A stretch of DNA of 64,000 nt from Orientallactaga sibirica. Lineage: Eukaryota; Chordata; Mammalia; Rodentia; Dipodidae. The stretch lies in the NCBI GenBank assembly GCA_036365145.1, contig JAEOAD010000045.1:18517501-18581500 (forward strand), given 5' to 3'. Shown here one piece after another: positions 1 through 10,404 of this stretch. The number at the start of each line of letters is the position of its first letter. Within the stretch, counting starts at the first letter, position 1. Both the position numbers and the translations under genes were made by a program. The notes under the pieces were generated by a model. It was not told the DNA's origin, searched no databases, and worked only from the letters and a program-made list of their open reading frames with translations.

Positions 1-740
1 GATCTCTCATACAATTGCAGCTGAATGGGCAAAAATTTCAGCCCAAAGATTTCTTTCTGTGCCATATCCTCTAACAGGAACTGCTTCCAATCCAGTCTAG
101 ACAAAGATCTTTCTCACCCTCATAAGTCAAACCTCACAGTCCATAGTTCTTACTGCATTCAGATCCTTCAACTCTGACCAGAATAATCCATCAAGCTGTA
201 CTTAAATAGCACTGTAAGGCATCTCTTAGGCCAAGATTTCAAATCCTTCCACATTCCTCTTGCAAAGCAGTTCCAAAAGGCTAAAGCCACAGTCAGGATT
301 CTAGCAGTAATGACCCCACTTCTGGTACCAATTTTACTATTGCAGTCAGGTTTGCATTGCTGGCAGAAGACACCTGACCAAGAGCAACTTGTGGGAAAAA
401 AGGTATACTTTTGGGTTATAGACTCGAGGGGGAAGCTCCATGATGGCAGGGCATGAGCAGAGGGTGGACATCACCTCCTGGTCAACATCAGATGGATAAC
501 AGCAGCAGGAGAGTGTGCCAAACACTGGCAAGAGGAAGCTGGCTATGACATCCATAAACCCACTCCAAACAATACACTGCCTCCAGGAGGTGTTAATTCC
601 CAAATTGCCATAGCTGGGGACATGGCATTCAGAACACCTAAGTTTATAGGGGACACCTGAATCAAACCACCACACCTTCCATCCAAATGTCTTAGTACTT
701 GAACTTCCCATCCGGCCTCCAGATATGCCCTCACCTCCAC
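1..740 (-). mobile_element. LTR-retroelement remnant (MaLR/ERVL internal-like)
   Basis: Non-coding remnant. Phrases such as 'gaccagaataatccatcaag', 'ggcatctcttaggccaagat' and 'ctgaatcaaaccaccacacc' resemble the antisense internal region of rodent MaLR-type elements. Related text recurs at 16.3 and 39.4 kb. No intact reading frame is present. The family name is from memory and the left edge is cut by the window. Confidence 0.45.
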
Positions 741-760
741 ACTGATGGTCAAACATGTCC

Positions 761-829
761 CTCCCTTCCTTCCTTCCTTCCTTCCTTCCTTCCTTCCTTC
801 CTTCCTTCCTTCTTTCCTTCCTTCCTTCC
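761..829. repeat. (TTCC)n microsatellite
   Basis: About 70 bp of nearly perfect CTTC/TTCC tetramers with a single 'ttctttcc' interruption. It is all pyrimidine on the + strand. It creates the Lys-Glu-Gly-Arg and Pro-Ser-Phe-Leu pseudo-proteins in the surrounding open frames. Confidence 0.95.
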
Positions 830-839
830 ATCCCTCTGC

Positions 840-1290
840 CCCCACCCCTTTCCTTCTTTTCTCTTTTATTCATTTTCACAGTTCTTGAGTGAGCAGCCTC
901 CTGGCATAGTAAAGAAGTAGCAGTGATGGGGACTCAGAGCCTAGGGAGACAGAGGCCCAAAGTGGACTCCTGCTTGCCAGCATGGGGGAGGGCAGGCCTG
1001 TCCAGAAGGCTGGAAGGGGGCAGTGGCTCATTCCTGCAGGGCTAGTGGCTGCCTGGTTGTTTTGGACACTTGCTTCTGCAGACTGTTCTGTTCTCAAACT
1101 AATGATGCCATTTTTAGTGACTCATTAGGATATTCATTAAGAGTTGTTAGCACATCAAAACAGTGTTGCTGAGGGCTGGCTGAGGGTGGCTTCCTGGACA
1201 TTAACAATTGCCTGAATTTCCTTGGCAGCAGGGAAGGGACAAAATGACAGCAAGCAAATTCCCAAAAGCTACCAGCTCAGAGGATGCTAT
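840..1290. other. Unassigned single-copy-like sequence
   Basis: No gene or recognised repeat. The part from about 1100 to 1220 is moderately AT-rich ('gactcattaggatattcatt'). Confidence 0.3.
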
Positions 1291-1419
1291 TTCTTCAGCA
1301 TGTGCTTATTGAGGACCTACTGTGTGAAAGCATGGGCATACAGTGTCTTCCTCTGGTACAAGGATGAAAACAAAGTTAACATCTTCCATTCTGCCTGTCA
1401 CATCCACTATACCAGCCTT

Positions 1420-1740
1420 CTTTTGCCTTAGACACATTGTCTTGGTCCTGCTTCAGGACCTTTCACTTACTATGGCCCCCTGCTTGGTATGCTTTTCCCA
1501 GACCTCAGCCCAAAATGTGCCTTTTCTGGACAGTGCACCCTTGAGTGTGCTGCTGACAAACCTTTGCCCAGCCCTTGCAGTATACTGTGCTGCTTCACCC
1601 ACGACATTGAACTTAGCCCCCAAACTGTACTTCCTTGCCTCTATAATTCCCATCTCTCTCCCCTAAACAGAATGCCAGCTTCAAGATGGCAGAAACGTGG
1701 TCTTTGAGGTTCTTGGCTCCAGTGAGAGTTCCTGGCATAA
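1420..1740 (+). mobile_element. L2 LINE 3' fragment
   Basis: The text 'tcctgcttcaggacctttca' followed by 'agagttcctggcata' follows the layout of the L2 3' end ('cctcagggcctttgcactt ... cagtgcctggca'). Highly diverged, as expected for an ancient LINE. A preceding segment (1295-1385, 'ttattgaggacctactgtgt') looks like a related old repeat on the other strand. Confidence 0.5.
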
Positions 1741-1741
1741 A

Positions 1742-1870
1742 CCTGGGTGTGGTAGCTGATGCTTATAACTCAGCACTTGGGAGGCTGAGGTAGAAAAATC
1801 ATAAATTCAAGGCCAGTCTGGGTTACACAGTGAGTTCTACACTAGCCTGGGCTACTCTTGACTCAAAAAA
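1742..1870 (+). mobile_element. B1 SINE, diverged
   Basis: 7SL-derived B1 head ('gggtgtggtagctgatgct'), 'cagcacttgggaggctgagg' and a terminal A-run. Older than the other B1 copies judging from its mismatches. Confidence 0.8.
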
Positions 1871-1875
1871 AAGGG

Positions 1876-2123
1876 GGGGGGCTTAGCAGTTAAGGTGCCT
1901 ACCTCCTAAGCCTAAGAACACAGGTTCAAATCTCCAGCGGTTCCAATCTCCAGGTCCCACGTTTAGCCAGATGCAGTGACACAAGGGCGCAATGCCGCAC
2001 TTGACCACAAGGGGGCGCATGCATCTGGATTTCGTTCGCAGCAGCTGAGAGACTGCTGGTGCATCCATCTCTAGGTGTCTTCCTCTCCCCTCTCTCTCTG
2101 TCTTCTCTCTCTCTGTCTCTCTC

Positions 2124-2155
<32 letters not shown>
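1876..2155 (+). mobile_element. Dip-type SINE, long form (subfamily B)
   Basis: tRNA-derived head ('ggcttagcagttaaggtgcc'), then the internal block 'cacaagggcgcaatg' and 'caagggggcgcatgcatctgg', a CT-rich tail and A29. A short part of the tRNA-like region is duplicated ('ggttcaaatctccagcggttccaatctccag'). Confidence 0.85.
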
Positions 2156-2156
<1 letters not shown>

Positions 2157-2350
2157 GACTGGAAAGATGGCTTAGCAGCAGTTAAAGACCCTTGCCTGTG
2201 AAACTTAAGGAACCAGGTTCAATCCCCAGTACCCACATAAGCCAGATTTGCAAGGAGATGCATGCGTATGGAGTTTGTTAGTGGCTAGAGGCCCTGGCAT
2301 GCCCATTATCTCTATCTTCATCTCTCTCTCTTTCAAATAAATAAATATAA
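2156..2350 (+). mobile_element. Dip-type SINE, short form
   Basis: Starts 'ctggaaagatggcttagcag', contains 'atgcatgcgtatggagtttg', ends with CT repeats and 'aaataaataaatata'. It abuts the poly-A of the preceding SINE, so it probably used that A-run as its target. Confidence 0.85.
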
Positions 2351-2380
2351 GTTTAGAAAGCTTTAAAAAAAAGAATAAGA

Positions 2381-2560
2381 AAGCTAGAGAGATGGCTTAG
2401 CAATTAAGGCACTGACTGCAAAACGAAAGGACCCAGGTTACATTCTCCAGGAGCCACGTAAGCCAGATGCACAAGATGGCGCATGCGTCTGGAGTTCATT
2501 TACAGCAGCTGGAGGCCCTGGCACACCCATTCTCTCTCAAATAAATAAATAAATAATTTT
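2381..2560 (+). mobile_element. Dip-type SINE, short form
   Basis: 'gctagagagatggcttagca' head, 'cacaagatggcgcatgcgtc' core, 'aaataaataaataaataa' tail. Third member of a same-strand SINE run from 1.88 to 2.75 kb. Confidence 0.88.
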
Positions 2561-2592
2561 TAGAATGACACATTAAAAAAAAAAAGAATAAA

Positions 2593-2752
2593 GCCGGGTA
2601 TGGTGGCTCATGCCTTTACCTCAGCACTTGGGTGGCAGACGTAGGAGGATTGCCGTGAGTTCAAGGTCACCATGAGACTACAGAGTGAATTCCAGGTCAG
2701 CCTGGGCTAGAGTAAGACCCTACCTCAAAAAAAGCAAAAAAAAAAAAAAAAA
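2593..2752 (+). mobile_element. B1 SINE
   Basis: 'gccgggtatggtggctcatg' head, 'gtaggaggattgccgtgagt', 'ccaggtcagcctgggctaga', then poly-A. Full length. Confidence 0.92.
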
Positions 2753-2754
2753 GA

Positions 2755-3150
2755 ATGAGAGAGAGTTCTTTTGGCACACAGTGGGCGCACAGCTAATGCT
2801 TGCTTAACGGACGCAAAGCGAGGAGGAAAAAACAGTCCTGTCCTCACAGCCTTGGGTCTGACAAAGGATCTTGCTGTACTCCTGGCCTGATATCTCCCAG
2901 CAGTACTGCTCATAGTTTTACTCAAGAAACCTGAGATCACGCTGAAGGAAGGATCCATGTGAAGGTAATGCATGAATTTCTTCAACTCACGACTCTGCTT
3001 GGCAAAGGAGATCTGTGTGGGAGCCCTAGCAAGCAGTCCCCAGCCTCCGGGCTCCCGCCTGGAGCAGCACCTGGAATGGGCCTCAGGTGCTGTGGCAGCA
3101 GGCAGAGATCAGGCTGGGGCATCCTGGGGCCAGGCTCTGCCAATAGATTA
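2755..3150. other. Unassigned sequence
   Basis: Single-copy-like, moderately GC-rich from 3030 to 3140. No exon with a credible long frame or recognisable protein similarity. Confidence 0.3.
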
Positions 3151-3154
3151 TTTC

Positions 3155-3300
3155 TCTGAGTAATTAAGATGGAATTAAAAATTAATTCTTTCCTTCAGCC
3201 TGATTGCATTTCAAGGGATAAACTGAGCATTATGACTTTCGAGCAATTTTTCTTCCTAAATTCAATTGGATTGTGTTTTCAGAGGTGAGGGCAGTGAGAG
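3155..3300. promoter_or_regulatory. Candidate conserved noncoding element
   Basis: AT-rich single-copy block with several homeodomain-type cores (TAATTA near 3161, ATTAATT near 3181, CAATTGG near 3262) inside more GC-rich flanks. Inference from composition and motifs only; conservation was not tested. Confidence 0.25.
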
Positions 3301-3740
3301 GCTGGGATTGCTGCAGCAGGAACATTGTGGAGAGGGATCCAGGTGATTCTGCACCCCCAAGAGAGGATGAACTTAACGGTGCTATTGCTCCCACCTTCAC
3401 CGTGGACTTGACAACTTGCATTTGAGCTGAGGACACAGCAGTTCTGATCTGTGCTTGATGCTAGAAATGACATCAAGAATGACATCAAGTAGACCTTGTG
3501 TGCTCCCCTTGGAGAGAGAACTGGATGAGCCAGTCCAACCCAGCTCCCACAGGGCTCTGCCACAGGGCACCTCCTTCCTTCACAGAGCTCAGCTTTTTTT
3601 TTTTAATCTGTGAAAAGGGATGGGACACCTGCCTCATAGAAACATTATATAAAAATGAGGTTTGCATAATGCAACAAATACATGGATCGTCCCTCCCACC
3701 AACTTCAGGCTCGAGGGGGAGTTTCTTCCTTTCTCTAACC
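3300..3740. other. Unassigned sequence
   Basis: No recognised gene or repeat, apart from a short T-run near 3595. Confidence 0.3.
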
Positions 3741-3750
3741 ATGCATTCAT

Positions 3751-3940
3751 GGGGCTGGAGAGATGGCATAGCAGTTAAGGTCCTTGCCTAGGAAGCCAGG
3801 TTCGATTCCCCAGGACCCATGTAAGCCAGATGCACAAAGTGGCACATACGTCAGGAGTTAGTTTACAGGGGCTGGATGCCCTGGCGTGCTCTTTCTCTCT
3901 CTCTCTGCCTCTTTCTCTCTCAAATAAATAAATAAAAATG
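3751..3940 (+). mobile_element. Dip-type SINE, short form
   Basis: 'ggggctggagagatggcata' head to 'aaataaataaataaaaatg'. Preceded by 'atgcattcat' (3741-3750), which recurs at 4325-4334, so the 3751-4324 SINE block was inserted into one site. Confidence 0.92.
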
Positions 3941-3961
3941 TTTTTTAAAAGAGAATGCAAG

Positions 3962-4132
3962 GCCGGGCATGGTAGCGCACGCCTTTAATCCCAGCATTTG
4001 GGAGGCAAAGGTAGGAGGATCGCCATGAATTCAAGGCCACCCTGAGATTACATAGCGAATTCCAGGTCATCCTGGGCTAGAGTGAGACCCTACCTTGAAA
4101 AAAACCGAAAAATGAAAAAACCAAAAAAAAAA

Positions 4133-4160
<28 letters not shown>
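3962..4160 (+). mobile_element. B1 SINE with (AG)n tail
   Basis: 'gccgggcatggtagcgcacg' head through 'gagaccctaccttg', A-rich tail and (AG)11. 'agaatgcaag' on both sides (3953-3962 and 4162-4171) is the target-site duplication. Confidence 0.92.
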
Positions 4161-4163
<3 letters not shown>

Positions 4164-4171
4164 ATGCAAGG

Positions 4172-4322
4172 TGGAGCACACCTTTAATCTGAGCACTTGG
4201 GAGGCAGAGGTAGGGGGATTGCCATGAGTTCGAGGCCACTCTGAGACTACATAGTGAATTCCAGGTTAGCCTGAGCTAGAGTGAGACCCTATCTCAAAAC
4301 AAAAACAAAAACAAAAACAAAA
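4172..4322 (+). mobile_element. B1 SINE, 5'-truncated
   Basis: Begins inside the B1 head ('gtggagcacacctttaatct') and ends with a (CAAAA)n-like tail. Confidence 0.88.
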
Positions 4323-4334
4323 CAATGCATTCAT

Positions 4335-4677
4335 GGAGCTGGGGAGATGGCTCAGTGGTTAAAGGCACTTGCTTTGCAAGCCTGCCTACCAGAATTCAGT
4401 TCCCTAGCATCCATCTAAACTAGTATACATGACTGCAACCTAATATACATACCCCAACACACCCCTACAGCAATGGGAGGCAGAGACAGGAAAATCCCAA
4501 ACTTTGTGGGACCAGCTACTCTGGCCTTCCCAGAGGCCAAGCAAGAAAGACCCTATCTAAAACAGGGTGAAAGGAGAGCCCCAATATTACCTCCACATGT
4601 GCATAGTGCATATGGTATGCTCATATATGTGTGTTATCATACACGCACACATACATACACACACATAAAATAAAAAA
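4335..4677 (+). mobile_element. B4-like SINE
   Basis: ID-like head 'gctggggagatggctcagtg', diverged B1-like middle ('gggaggcagagacaggaaaa'), and a CA-rich tail ending 'acacacacataaaataaaa'. This is the ID + B1 fusion layout of rodent B4. Confidence 0.7.
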
Positions 4678-4689
4678 GAATGTTTTTTT

Positions 4690-4832
4690 CTTTTTCGAGG
4701 TAAGGTCTCACTCTAGCGCAGGCTGACCTGGAATTCACTATGTAGTCACAAGGTGGCCTCGAACTCATGGTGATCCTCTTACCTCTGCCTCCCAAGTGCT
4801 AGGATTAAAGGCATGCGCCACCACGCCTGACT
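4690..4832 (-). mobile_element. B1 SINE
   Basis: Reverse B1: 'ttttcgaggtaaggtctcac' to 'catgcgccaccacgcctgac'. Its poly-T side abuts the A-rich tail of the preceding B4. Confidence 0.92.
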
Positions 4833-4902
4833 TAAAAGACTGTATTTTTATTCACTTATTCATTTACCAGGTAATCCAGTCCCATGATTCATAAATGAAA
4901 AG

Positions 4903-4985
4903 GTGGACTCTAATCTCAGCGTTTGGGAGGCTGAGGCAGGAGGATGGTAAGTTGGAGGCTAACCTGGGCTATATAATGCAACCTT
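4903..4985 (+). mobile_element. B1 fragment
   Basis: 'gtttgggaggctgaggcagg' and 'ctaacctgggctatataatg' match the B1 middle; diverged. Confidence 0.6.
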
Positions 4986-5032
4986 TTGCATAAAAACCAC
5001 CAGTAATTTAAAAAAAAAAAAAGCATGTTCAT

Positions 5033-5455
5033 GGGGCTGGGGAGGTGGCTCAGAGGTTAAAAGTGCTGCTGGGCAAGAATGAGGGCCTGAGAGGGTGTAG
5101 ACTTTCCTCAGCACCCATGTAAACAGCTGGGTATGTCCACATATGTCTGTAAACCCCAATCCTGCAGAGTTGGTGAAAGGAGACTCCATGGAATTTACGA
5201 ACAAACAAACAAACAAAAAAATTGGCTAAAATGGCAGCTCTGGGTTGAGTGAGAGTCTCGATTTCAAGAAAGCAGGCAGATGAATGAAAATAGAAAGATG
5301 CCTGAAGGTCTCCTCTGGCCTCTGCCCATGTACACACAGGGCTGCCTATATACATGCATACACTATACAGGCACCACAAAACACACCACACATACTCTAC
5401 ACACACCCCAAAAGTAAACAAAGCATGAAATGCTTGTAGTGACAATCTCAATCTC
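5033..5455 (+). mobile_element. B4-like SINE, old
   Basis: 'ggggctggggaggtggctca' head, an A-rich interruption ('aaacaaacaaacaaac'), then a tail rich in CA and CATA ('gtacacacagggctgcctat'). Confidence 0.6.
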
Positions 5456-5589
5456 CCTCATGTGACTGTCCCAGGGCACCAGCTCCCCTCTGCTTTTATT
5501 TTGTTTTTGTTTTTCAAGGTAGGGTCTCACTCTGGTCCTTTTAAAGACGTTTTATGTTCCCATGGGAAAGCACCTTCTCTCCACTCCTG

Positions 5590-5875
5590 CCCTTTAAATC
5601 GTCTTTTAGCCCTTGCGTTGTTTTGTTTTCCCCTCACAATCTATTTCCATGCACGACATAGTTCTCCAGCCATTTCCACATCTGGGTAATTTCCATTGCA
5701 TGGGTGTGCTTAAACCAGGCCTCTGTTGGTGGACGTTCATATTGTTTCCCAATCTCTCCCTCCACCAAACAATTCATCAATAAATAACCCTGGACATTAG
5801 TCATTTTGCTCACATGCATACATATCTCCAAGGTAAATTCCTAGAAGTGAAATTGTTGGTCAGAGAATAAACTAC
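5590..5875 (-). mobile_element. Old L1 (L1M-type) fragment
   Basis: Antisense L1 signature: 'cattgcatgggtgtgcttaa', 'aataaataaccctggacatt', 'aattcctagaagtgaaattg'. It corresponds to the L1 3' part read backwards. A short B1 piece lies just upstream (about 5500-5540). Confidence 0.65.
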
Positions 5876-6196
5876 ATTTGTTAAAAATAAAATGTGTGTG
5901 TGGGAGAGGAAATGGTTGTAAAAGTTGAAGCTGATTGTACATGGGAATTCATGTTAGCATTCTTTCGACTCATGCATACTTGAAAATGTCCATAATTCTA
6001 AAAATGTAAAAGGAAATGGGCCTCCCCATCCCATATTTTTCAATTTAGAAGTTTGGAACCCATCTTGCCCATCCATTCAATAAGAAAAAAAAAAGCTGAA
6101 CAAACTAAAAGCCAACAACTCTTCTTGGATCCAACAGAGAAATGAGGGCACAGGGCAAATTGCTGCTTGCCAAATTGGAGAGACAAGAGGTGAATT
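5876..6196. other. Unassigned sequence
   Basis: No gene or clear repeat; AT-rich. Confidence 0.25.
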
Positions 6197-6198
6197 TA

Positions 6199-6338
6199 GG
6201 GGCTGGAAAGATGGTTCAGTGGTTAAAGGCATTTGCAAAGCCAACCAGCCCAGGTTGAATTCCCAAGTCACCCATGTAAGCTGGACTCAAAGTTGGACAA
6301 GAATCTGGTATTCATTTGTAGCAACATGAGGCCTTGAT

Positions 6339-6345
<7 letters not shown>
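6199..6345 (+). mobile_element. Dip/B4-like SINE, old
   Basis: 'ggggctggaaagatggttca' head and 'ggtattcatttgtagcaaca' core, running straight into a CA microsatellite. Confidence 0.7.

Positions 6346-6375
<30 letters not shown>
6340..6375. repeat. (CA)n microsatellite
   Basis: About 18 CA units at the 3' end of the preceding SINE, before L1-like sequence. Confidence 0.95.
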
Positions 6376-6378
<3 letters not shown>

Positions 6379-6794
6379 TTTACTTTGTATTGACAATCTC
6401 CATATATATAAACAATATTCCATGATCATAATTCCCTCCTAGCACCCTCTCTTTTCCCCCTCCATTGAATCCCTCCTTCTTTCCAACTAGTCCCTCTTCT
6501 ATTTTGATGTCATCATTTCCCCCTTTCTATTATGCAGGTCTTGTGTAGGTAGCATCAGCCACTGTGAGGTCCTGAATACCATGGCCACTTCGTGTCTGCA
6601 AGACAGTATTACAAAGCACTTTTCTCCTTCTTTTGGCGCTTACATTCTTTCCTCTGCCTCTTTAATGGTCCCTGAGCCTTGGAGGGTGCGATAGAGATGT
6701 CTCACTTACTGCTGAACACACCACTGTCACTTCGTAGCTCATGGGTGAGTTTTGAGTCTCCCCAGTGGTCACTGCCCCCTGAAAAGAGAATTTA
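6376..6794 (-). mobile_element. L1 3' UTR fragment
   Basis: Antisense rodent L1 3' UTR: 'ccctgagccttggagggtgc', 'gagatgtctcacttactgct', 'ccagtggtcactgccccctg'. It partly duplicates the equivalent part of the larger L1 at 7.4-8 kb. Confidence 0.7.
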
Positions 6795-6894
6795 TTTCCC
6801 CCTTCCTTCCCTTCCTTCCTTCCTTCCTTCCTTCCTTCCTTCCTTCCTTCCTTCCTTCCTTCCTTCCTCCCTCCCTCCCTCCCTCCCTCCCTCC

Positions 6895-6930
<36 letters not shown>

Positions 6931-6936
6931 CTTTTT
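6795..6936. repeat. 142-nt pure pyrimidine tract
   Basis: Not one purine on the + strand over 142 nt. It runs through successive registers: (TTCC)n, then (CCCT)n, then (CT)n, then (TTTC)n. It is a mirror-repeat polypurine/polypyrimidine tract. Confidence 0.95.
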
Positions 6937-7202
6937 AAAAGGAGGTGGCTCTAGACAGTCACGGCTTCCCAGAGCGTAACCGCATTGACTGAAGCCTTGC
7001 TGCAAGATGAAGGTTCAGTGTGGACAAGTCTGAGAGCTACAAGCTTCATAGAATCCATCCCCTATGCCATTACCCCCACTGCTTGTGAATTTCACCTCTA
7101 TTATCTTCTCAAAGTGAAAATAGGCAGATGTTCCCATGCTTCTAGTTTCAGGAAGGGAAGGGAGGAAGTAGCCATTTTAAAATATACCACAGCATTCTGG
7201 GT
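6937..7202. other. Unassigned sequence
   Basis: Possibly continuing L1 3' UTR. No gene seen. Confidence 0.25.
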
Positions 7203-7377
7203 GTTTTTTTTTTGTTTTTTGGTTTTTTGTTTTTTCAAGGTAGGGTGCTGCTCCATCCCAGGCCGACCTAGAACCCACTATTCAATCTCAGGTGCTGGCC
7301 TAGAACTCATGGCGATCCTCTTACCTCTGACTACTGAAATGCTGGTATTAAAGGTGTGCACCACCATGCCTGGCACT
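7203..7377 (-). mobile_element. B1 SINE
   Basis: Reverse B1: 'ttcaaggtagggtgctgctc' to 'gtgcaccaccatgcctggc'; moderately diverged. Confidence 0.85.
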
Positions 7378-7949
7378 GTTCTTTATTTTTTAATTTGTAT
7401 TTATTTTCCATTTTGACATTTCATGCATGTATACATGTATTTTGATCTTATCCCCCCAATATCTTCTCTTATGCCCTCTCCCATCAACACCCTTCTTCTT
7501 CCCCACTAATCCCCATCTAACTTTCATGCCTTTGTTTTCACCCACTGAGGTACATTAGGGTTGCTCGCATGATCATGAGTGGAAGAATATTTACACGGAA
7601 TGAGCAACTTGCCAGTGGCTACAGCACTGATGAACCTGACTCCCTTCTCCCAGCAACTATTGGTGCTGTTAGCTACTGCGGGACGTGTGGGGTCCCAGGT
7701 ACCCTTCCCCCATGGAAGGAGTTGCATCGGAAAGCTCAGTCTTATGCGGGAAACCACAGCTGCTGTGAGTTCATGAGTGTAACAGCCACGTTGTATCCAG
7801 AAGACAGAGTTTGCAGCCCTCCTCCCCATTGTCCTGCTCTTACATTCTTTTACTTTCTCTTTTACAAGGCTCCCTGAACTTTGGAGGGGGTGATTTAGAA
7901 GTCTTGCTGGAGGCTGAGCACACAGGAGTCACTTACTCTCTGCAATAAG

Positions 7950-8153
7950 AAAAATATTTTTTATTTATTTGAGAGAGAGATCGAGAAAGAGGCAGATAGA
8001 GATAAAGAGAATGGGTGCACCAGGGCCTCCAGCCACTGCAAACTAACTCCAGAAGCATGCACCCCTTTGACTTACATGGGTCCTGGGGAATCGAACTGGG
8101 GTCCTTAGGCTTAACAGGCAAATGCCTTAACTGCTAAGCCATTTCCTCAGCCC
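7950..8153 (-). mobile_element. Dip-type SINE in L1
   Basis: 'ttttatttatttgagagaga' tail and 'aagccatttcctcagcccac' head on the reverse strand; interrupts the L1 3' UTR. Confidence 0.9.
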
Positions 8154-8321
8154 ACTCTCAGCAATTTGGACAGCTTTGTATTTTTGCATTAACCTCTGCC
8201 TAATGTAATAAGCAATGCCTGTGATCAAGGCTTCAAGTAGTACTTATCTATAGGAACAAATGCAGATATTTAGAAGGTTGTTTGACATGCTATTTATTTT
8301 TTATTTCATTTTATTTTATTT

Positions 8322-8457
8322 TGGTTTTTTGAGGTAGGGTCTCACTCTAGCTCAGGCTGACCTGAAATTCACCATGTAGTCTCAGGGTGACCTTGAACTC
8401 ACAGTGATCCCCCTACCTCTGCCTCCCAAGTGTGGGATTAAAGGCGTGCTGCCTATT
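8322..8457 (-). mobile_element. B1 SINE in L1
   Basis: 'ttttttgaggtagggtctca' to 'aagtgtgggattaaaggcgt'; 5' end shortened. Confidence 0.9.
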
Positions 8458-9232
8458 TAGAATAATCACAATAGTAGGTTACCCCCTAGGGCCCATGTTC
8501 TTAGCCATAGGCTTTTGGCTGGGTTTACAATAGCGAGGTATGAAATCTCTCCAGTGGAGCAGGCCTCAAATCCAAGCGGAAAGCAGTTGGTTACTTTCAT
8601 AACATCTACACCACTTTTGCACTGATGGACATATCTTGCCTGGCAGGTCCATTGTGGAATGCACAAGGTCCACAGCTGAGTAGGAGTGTGGATGGGTTTT
8701 TCCTCCCCCAGCAGCTTACCCAGCATCTTCTGGCACAAAGAAAGCTAGCCAATGTGGAGGAAGCTTCTAGCTCATTGCCAGCTTAGTTTCTGTGTGTTTT
8801 ATAATCAAAACATGTGATGTCTTCAGTGACAGGGACTTAACCACATAGTTCTGGTGGGTAACCGAGAGCAATGGCCATAGCCTATATTGTTTCAGGGGTC
8901 TCTGTAGCCTCCCTGATCAACAACTCATTGAGAGGTATCTCATCTTCGGCACTGGAAGTTCTGACTAATAACCACGGCTTCTAGAACAGCTTTATCTACC
9001 CATGATGGGGACCTTTCTTCAAACACCACCCCCTTCACTCACTCATCCCTTTGCCTCTATCCCTTGCTTAAGCCTCTCCTTCCCACTCTTACCCACCTCT
9101 GCTTTCTTATCCCATGCGTTCTACTAGCTCACCACCAAACCTTCTTCCATGGCCCGTCCTAGCTTCTTGACCTCTACAGACGCTCCGACTTATAGCCATT
9201 AATCTGGAAATTCCAAGCTAGGATCCACATAT

Positions 9233-9272
9233 GAGAGAGAGAGAGGGGAGAGAGAGAGAGAGAGCGAGCGAG
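9233..9272. repeat. (GA)n microsatellite
   Basis: Impure GA run ending 'gagcgagcgagc', within the L1 3' UTR/ORF2 boundary region. Confidence 0.85.
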
Positions 9273-9674
9273 CACATGGGACATACGCGTTTCTGAGCCT
9301 GGGTTACCTCTCTCAGTATGGTAAGAATTTCATTCTTCTTTACAGATGAACAAAACTCCATGGTGTATTTGTACCACATCTTCACTATCCATTCATCAGC
9401 TGATGGACATCTAGGCTGATTCTATTTCCTAGCTATTGTGAATAGAGCAGCAATAAACATGGCTGAGCAAGTATCTCTGAAGCAGAGTGTGGAGCCCTTA
9501 GAGTATATGCTCAGGAGTGCTATAGCTGGTTTAGGTAGCTCTATTTTTAGCTTTCTAAGCAACCTCCACATTGCTTTCCATAATGGCTGCACCAGCTTAC
9601 CCTTCCACCGACAGTGAATAAGGGTTTCTCTTTCTCTACACCTTAACCAGAATTTGTTGTTATTTGTTTAGGTT

Positions 9675-9884
9675 TAAAAAATATTTTATTTATTTATTAG
9701 AGAGAGAGAGCAAGAGAAAGAGAGAGAGAGAGAATGAAAGGATGGGCATGCCAGGGCCATGTAAATGAACTCCAGATGCATGCACCACCTTGTGCAGCTA
9801 GCTTACGTGGGTCCTAGGGAATCAAACCTGGGTCCTTAGGCTTCACAGGCAAGTGCCTTAACTGCTAAGCCATTTCTCCAGCAC
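9675..9884 (-). mobile_element. Dip-type SINE in L1 ORF2 remnant
   Basis: 'atattttatttatttattag' tail, 'ctaagccatttctccagcac' head; the core is short-form. Confidence 0.9.
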
Positions 9885-9945
9885 TTTGTTTTGTTTTTGA
9901 TGCTAGCCATTCTGAGTAGAGTAAGCTGGAATCACAAAGTAGTTT

Positions 9946-10030
9946 TTTTTTTTTTTTTTGGTTTTGCAAGGTAGGGTCTCATTCTGAGTCTCAGGGAGTC
10001 GGCAATTCTCCTACCTCTGCCTCCCGAGTG
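9946..10030 (-). mobile_element. B1 SINE, truncated, with long TSD
   Basis: About 85 bp of reverse B1 ('tttgcaaggtagggtctcat ... cctcccgagtg') flanked by exact 20-bp copies of 'ctggaatcacaaagtagttt' at 9926-9945 and 10031-10050. An exact TSD suggests a fairly recent insertion into L1, 5'-truncated and internally shortened. Confidence 0.92.
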
Positions 10031-10154
10031 CTGGAATCACAAAGTAGTTTTAATTTGCATTTCCCTGATGGGTAAGTTTTTTTTTTAACACTTTAAAAAA
10101 TATTTATTAGTCATTTTTATTTCTTTTGAGAACTCTGTACAATTCCATAGTTCA

Positions 10155-10193
10155 TTTAAAAATTATTCTATTTACTTATTTGAGAGAGAGAAA

Positions 10194-10238
<45 letters not shown>

Positions 10239-10390
10239 GGTACACCAGGGCCTCCAGTCACTGCAAACAATCTCCAGATGCATGCACCCCCTTGTGCATC
10301 TATCTGGCTTATGTGGGTCCTGGAGAATTGAACCAGAATCCTTTGTCTTTGCAGGCAAATGCCTTAACTGCAAGCCATCTCTCCAGACCC
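10155..10390 (-). mobile_element. Dip-type SINE (1 of 4 in a row)
   Basis: 'tatttacttatttgagagag' tail with a long GA run; head 'gcaagccatctctccagacc'. Confidence 0.9.
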
Positions 10391-10404
10391 ATAGCTCATT
10401 TTTA

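Noticed and set aside
346..920. 177- and 100-residue frames with Lys-Glu-Gly-Arg repeats
   Set aside because: Translation of a TTCC/GGAA microsatellite.
6679..7005. Pro-Ser-Leu-Phe repeat frames
   Set aside because: Translation of the homopyrimidine tract in an L1 3' UTR.
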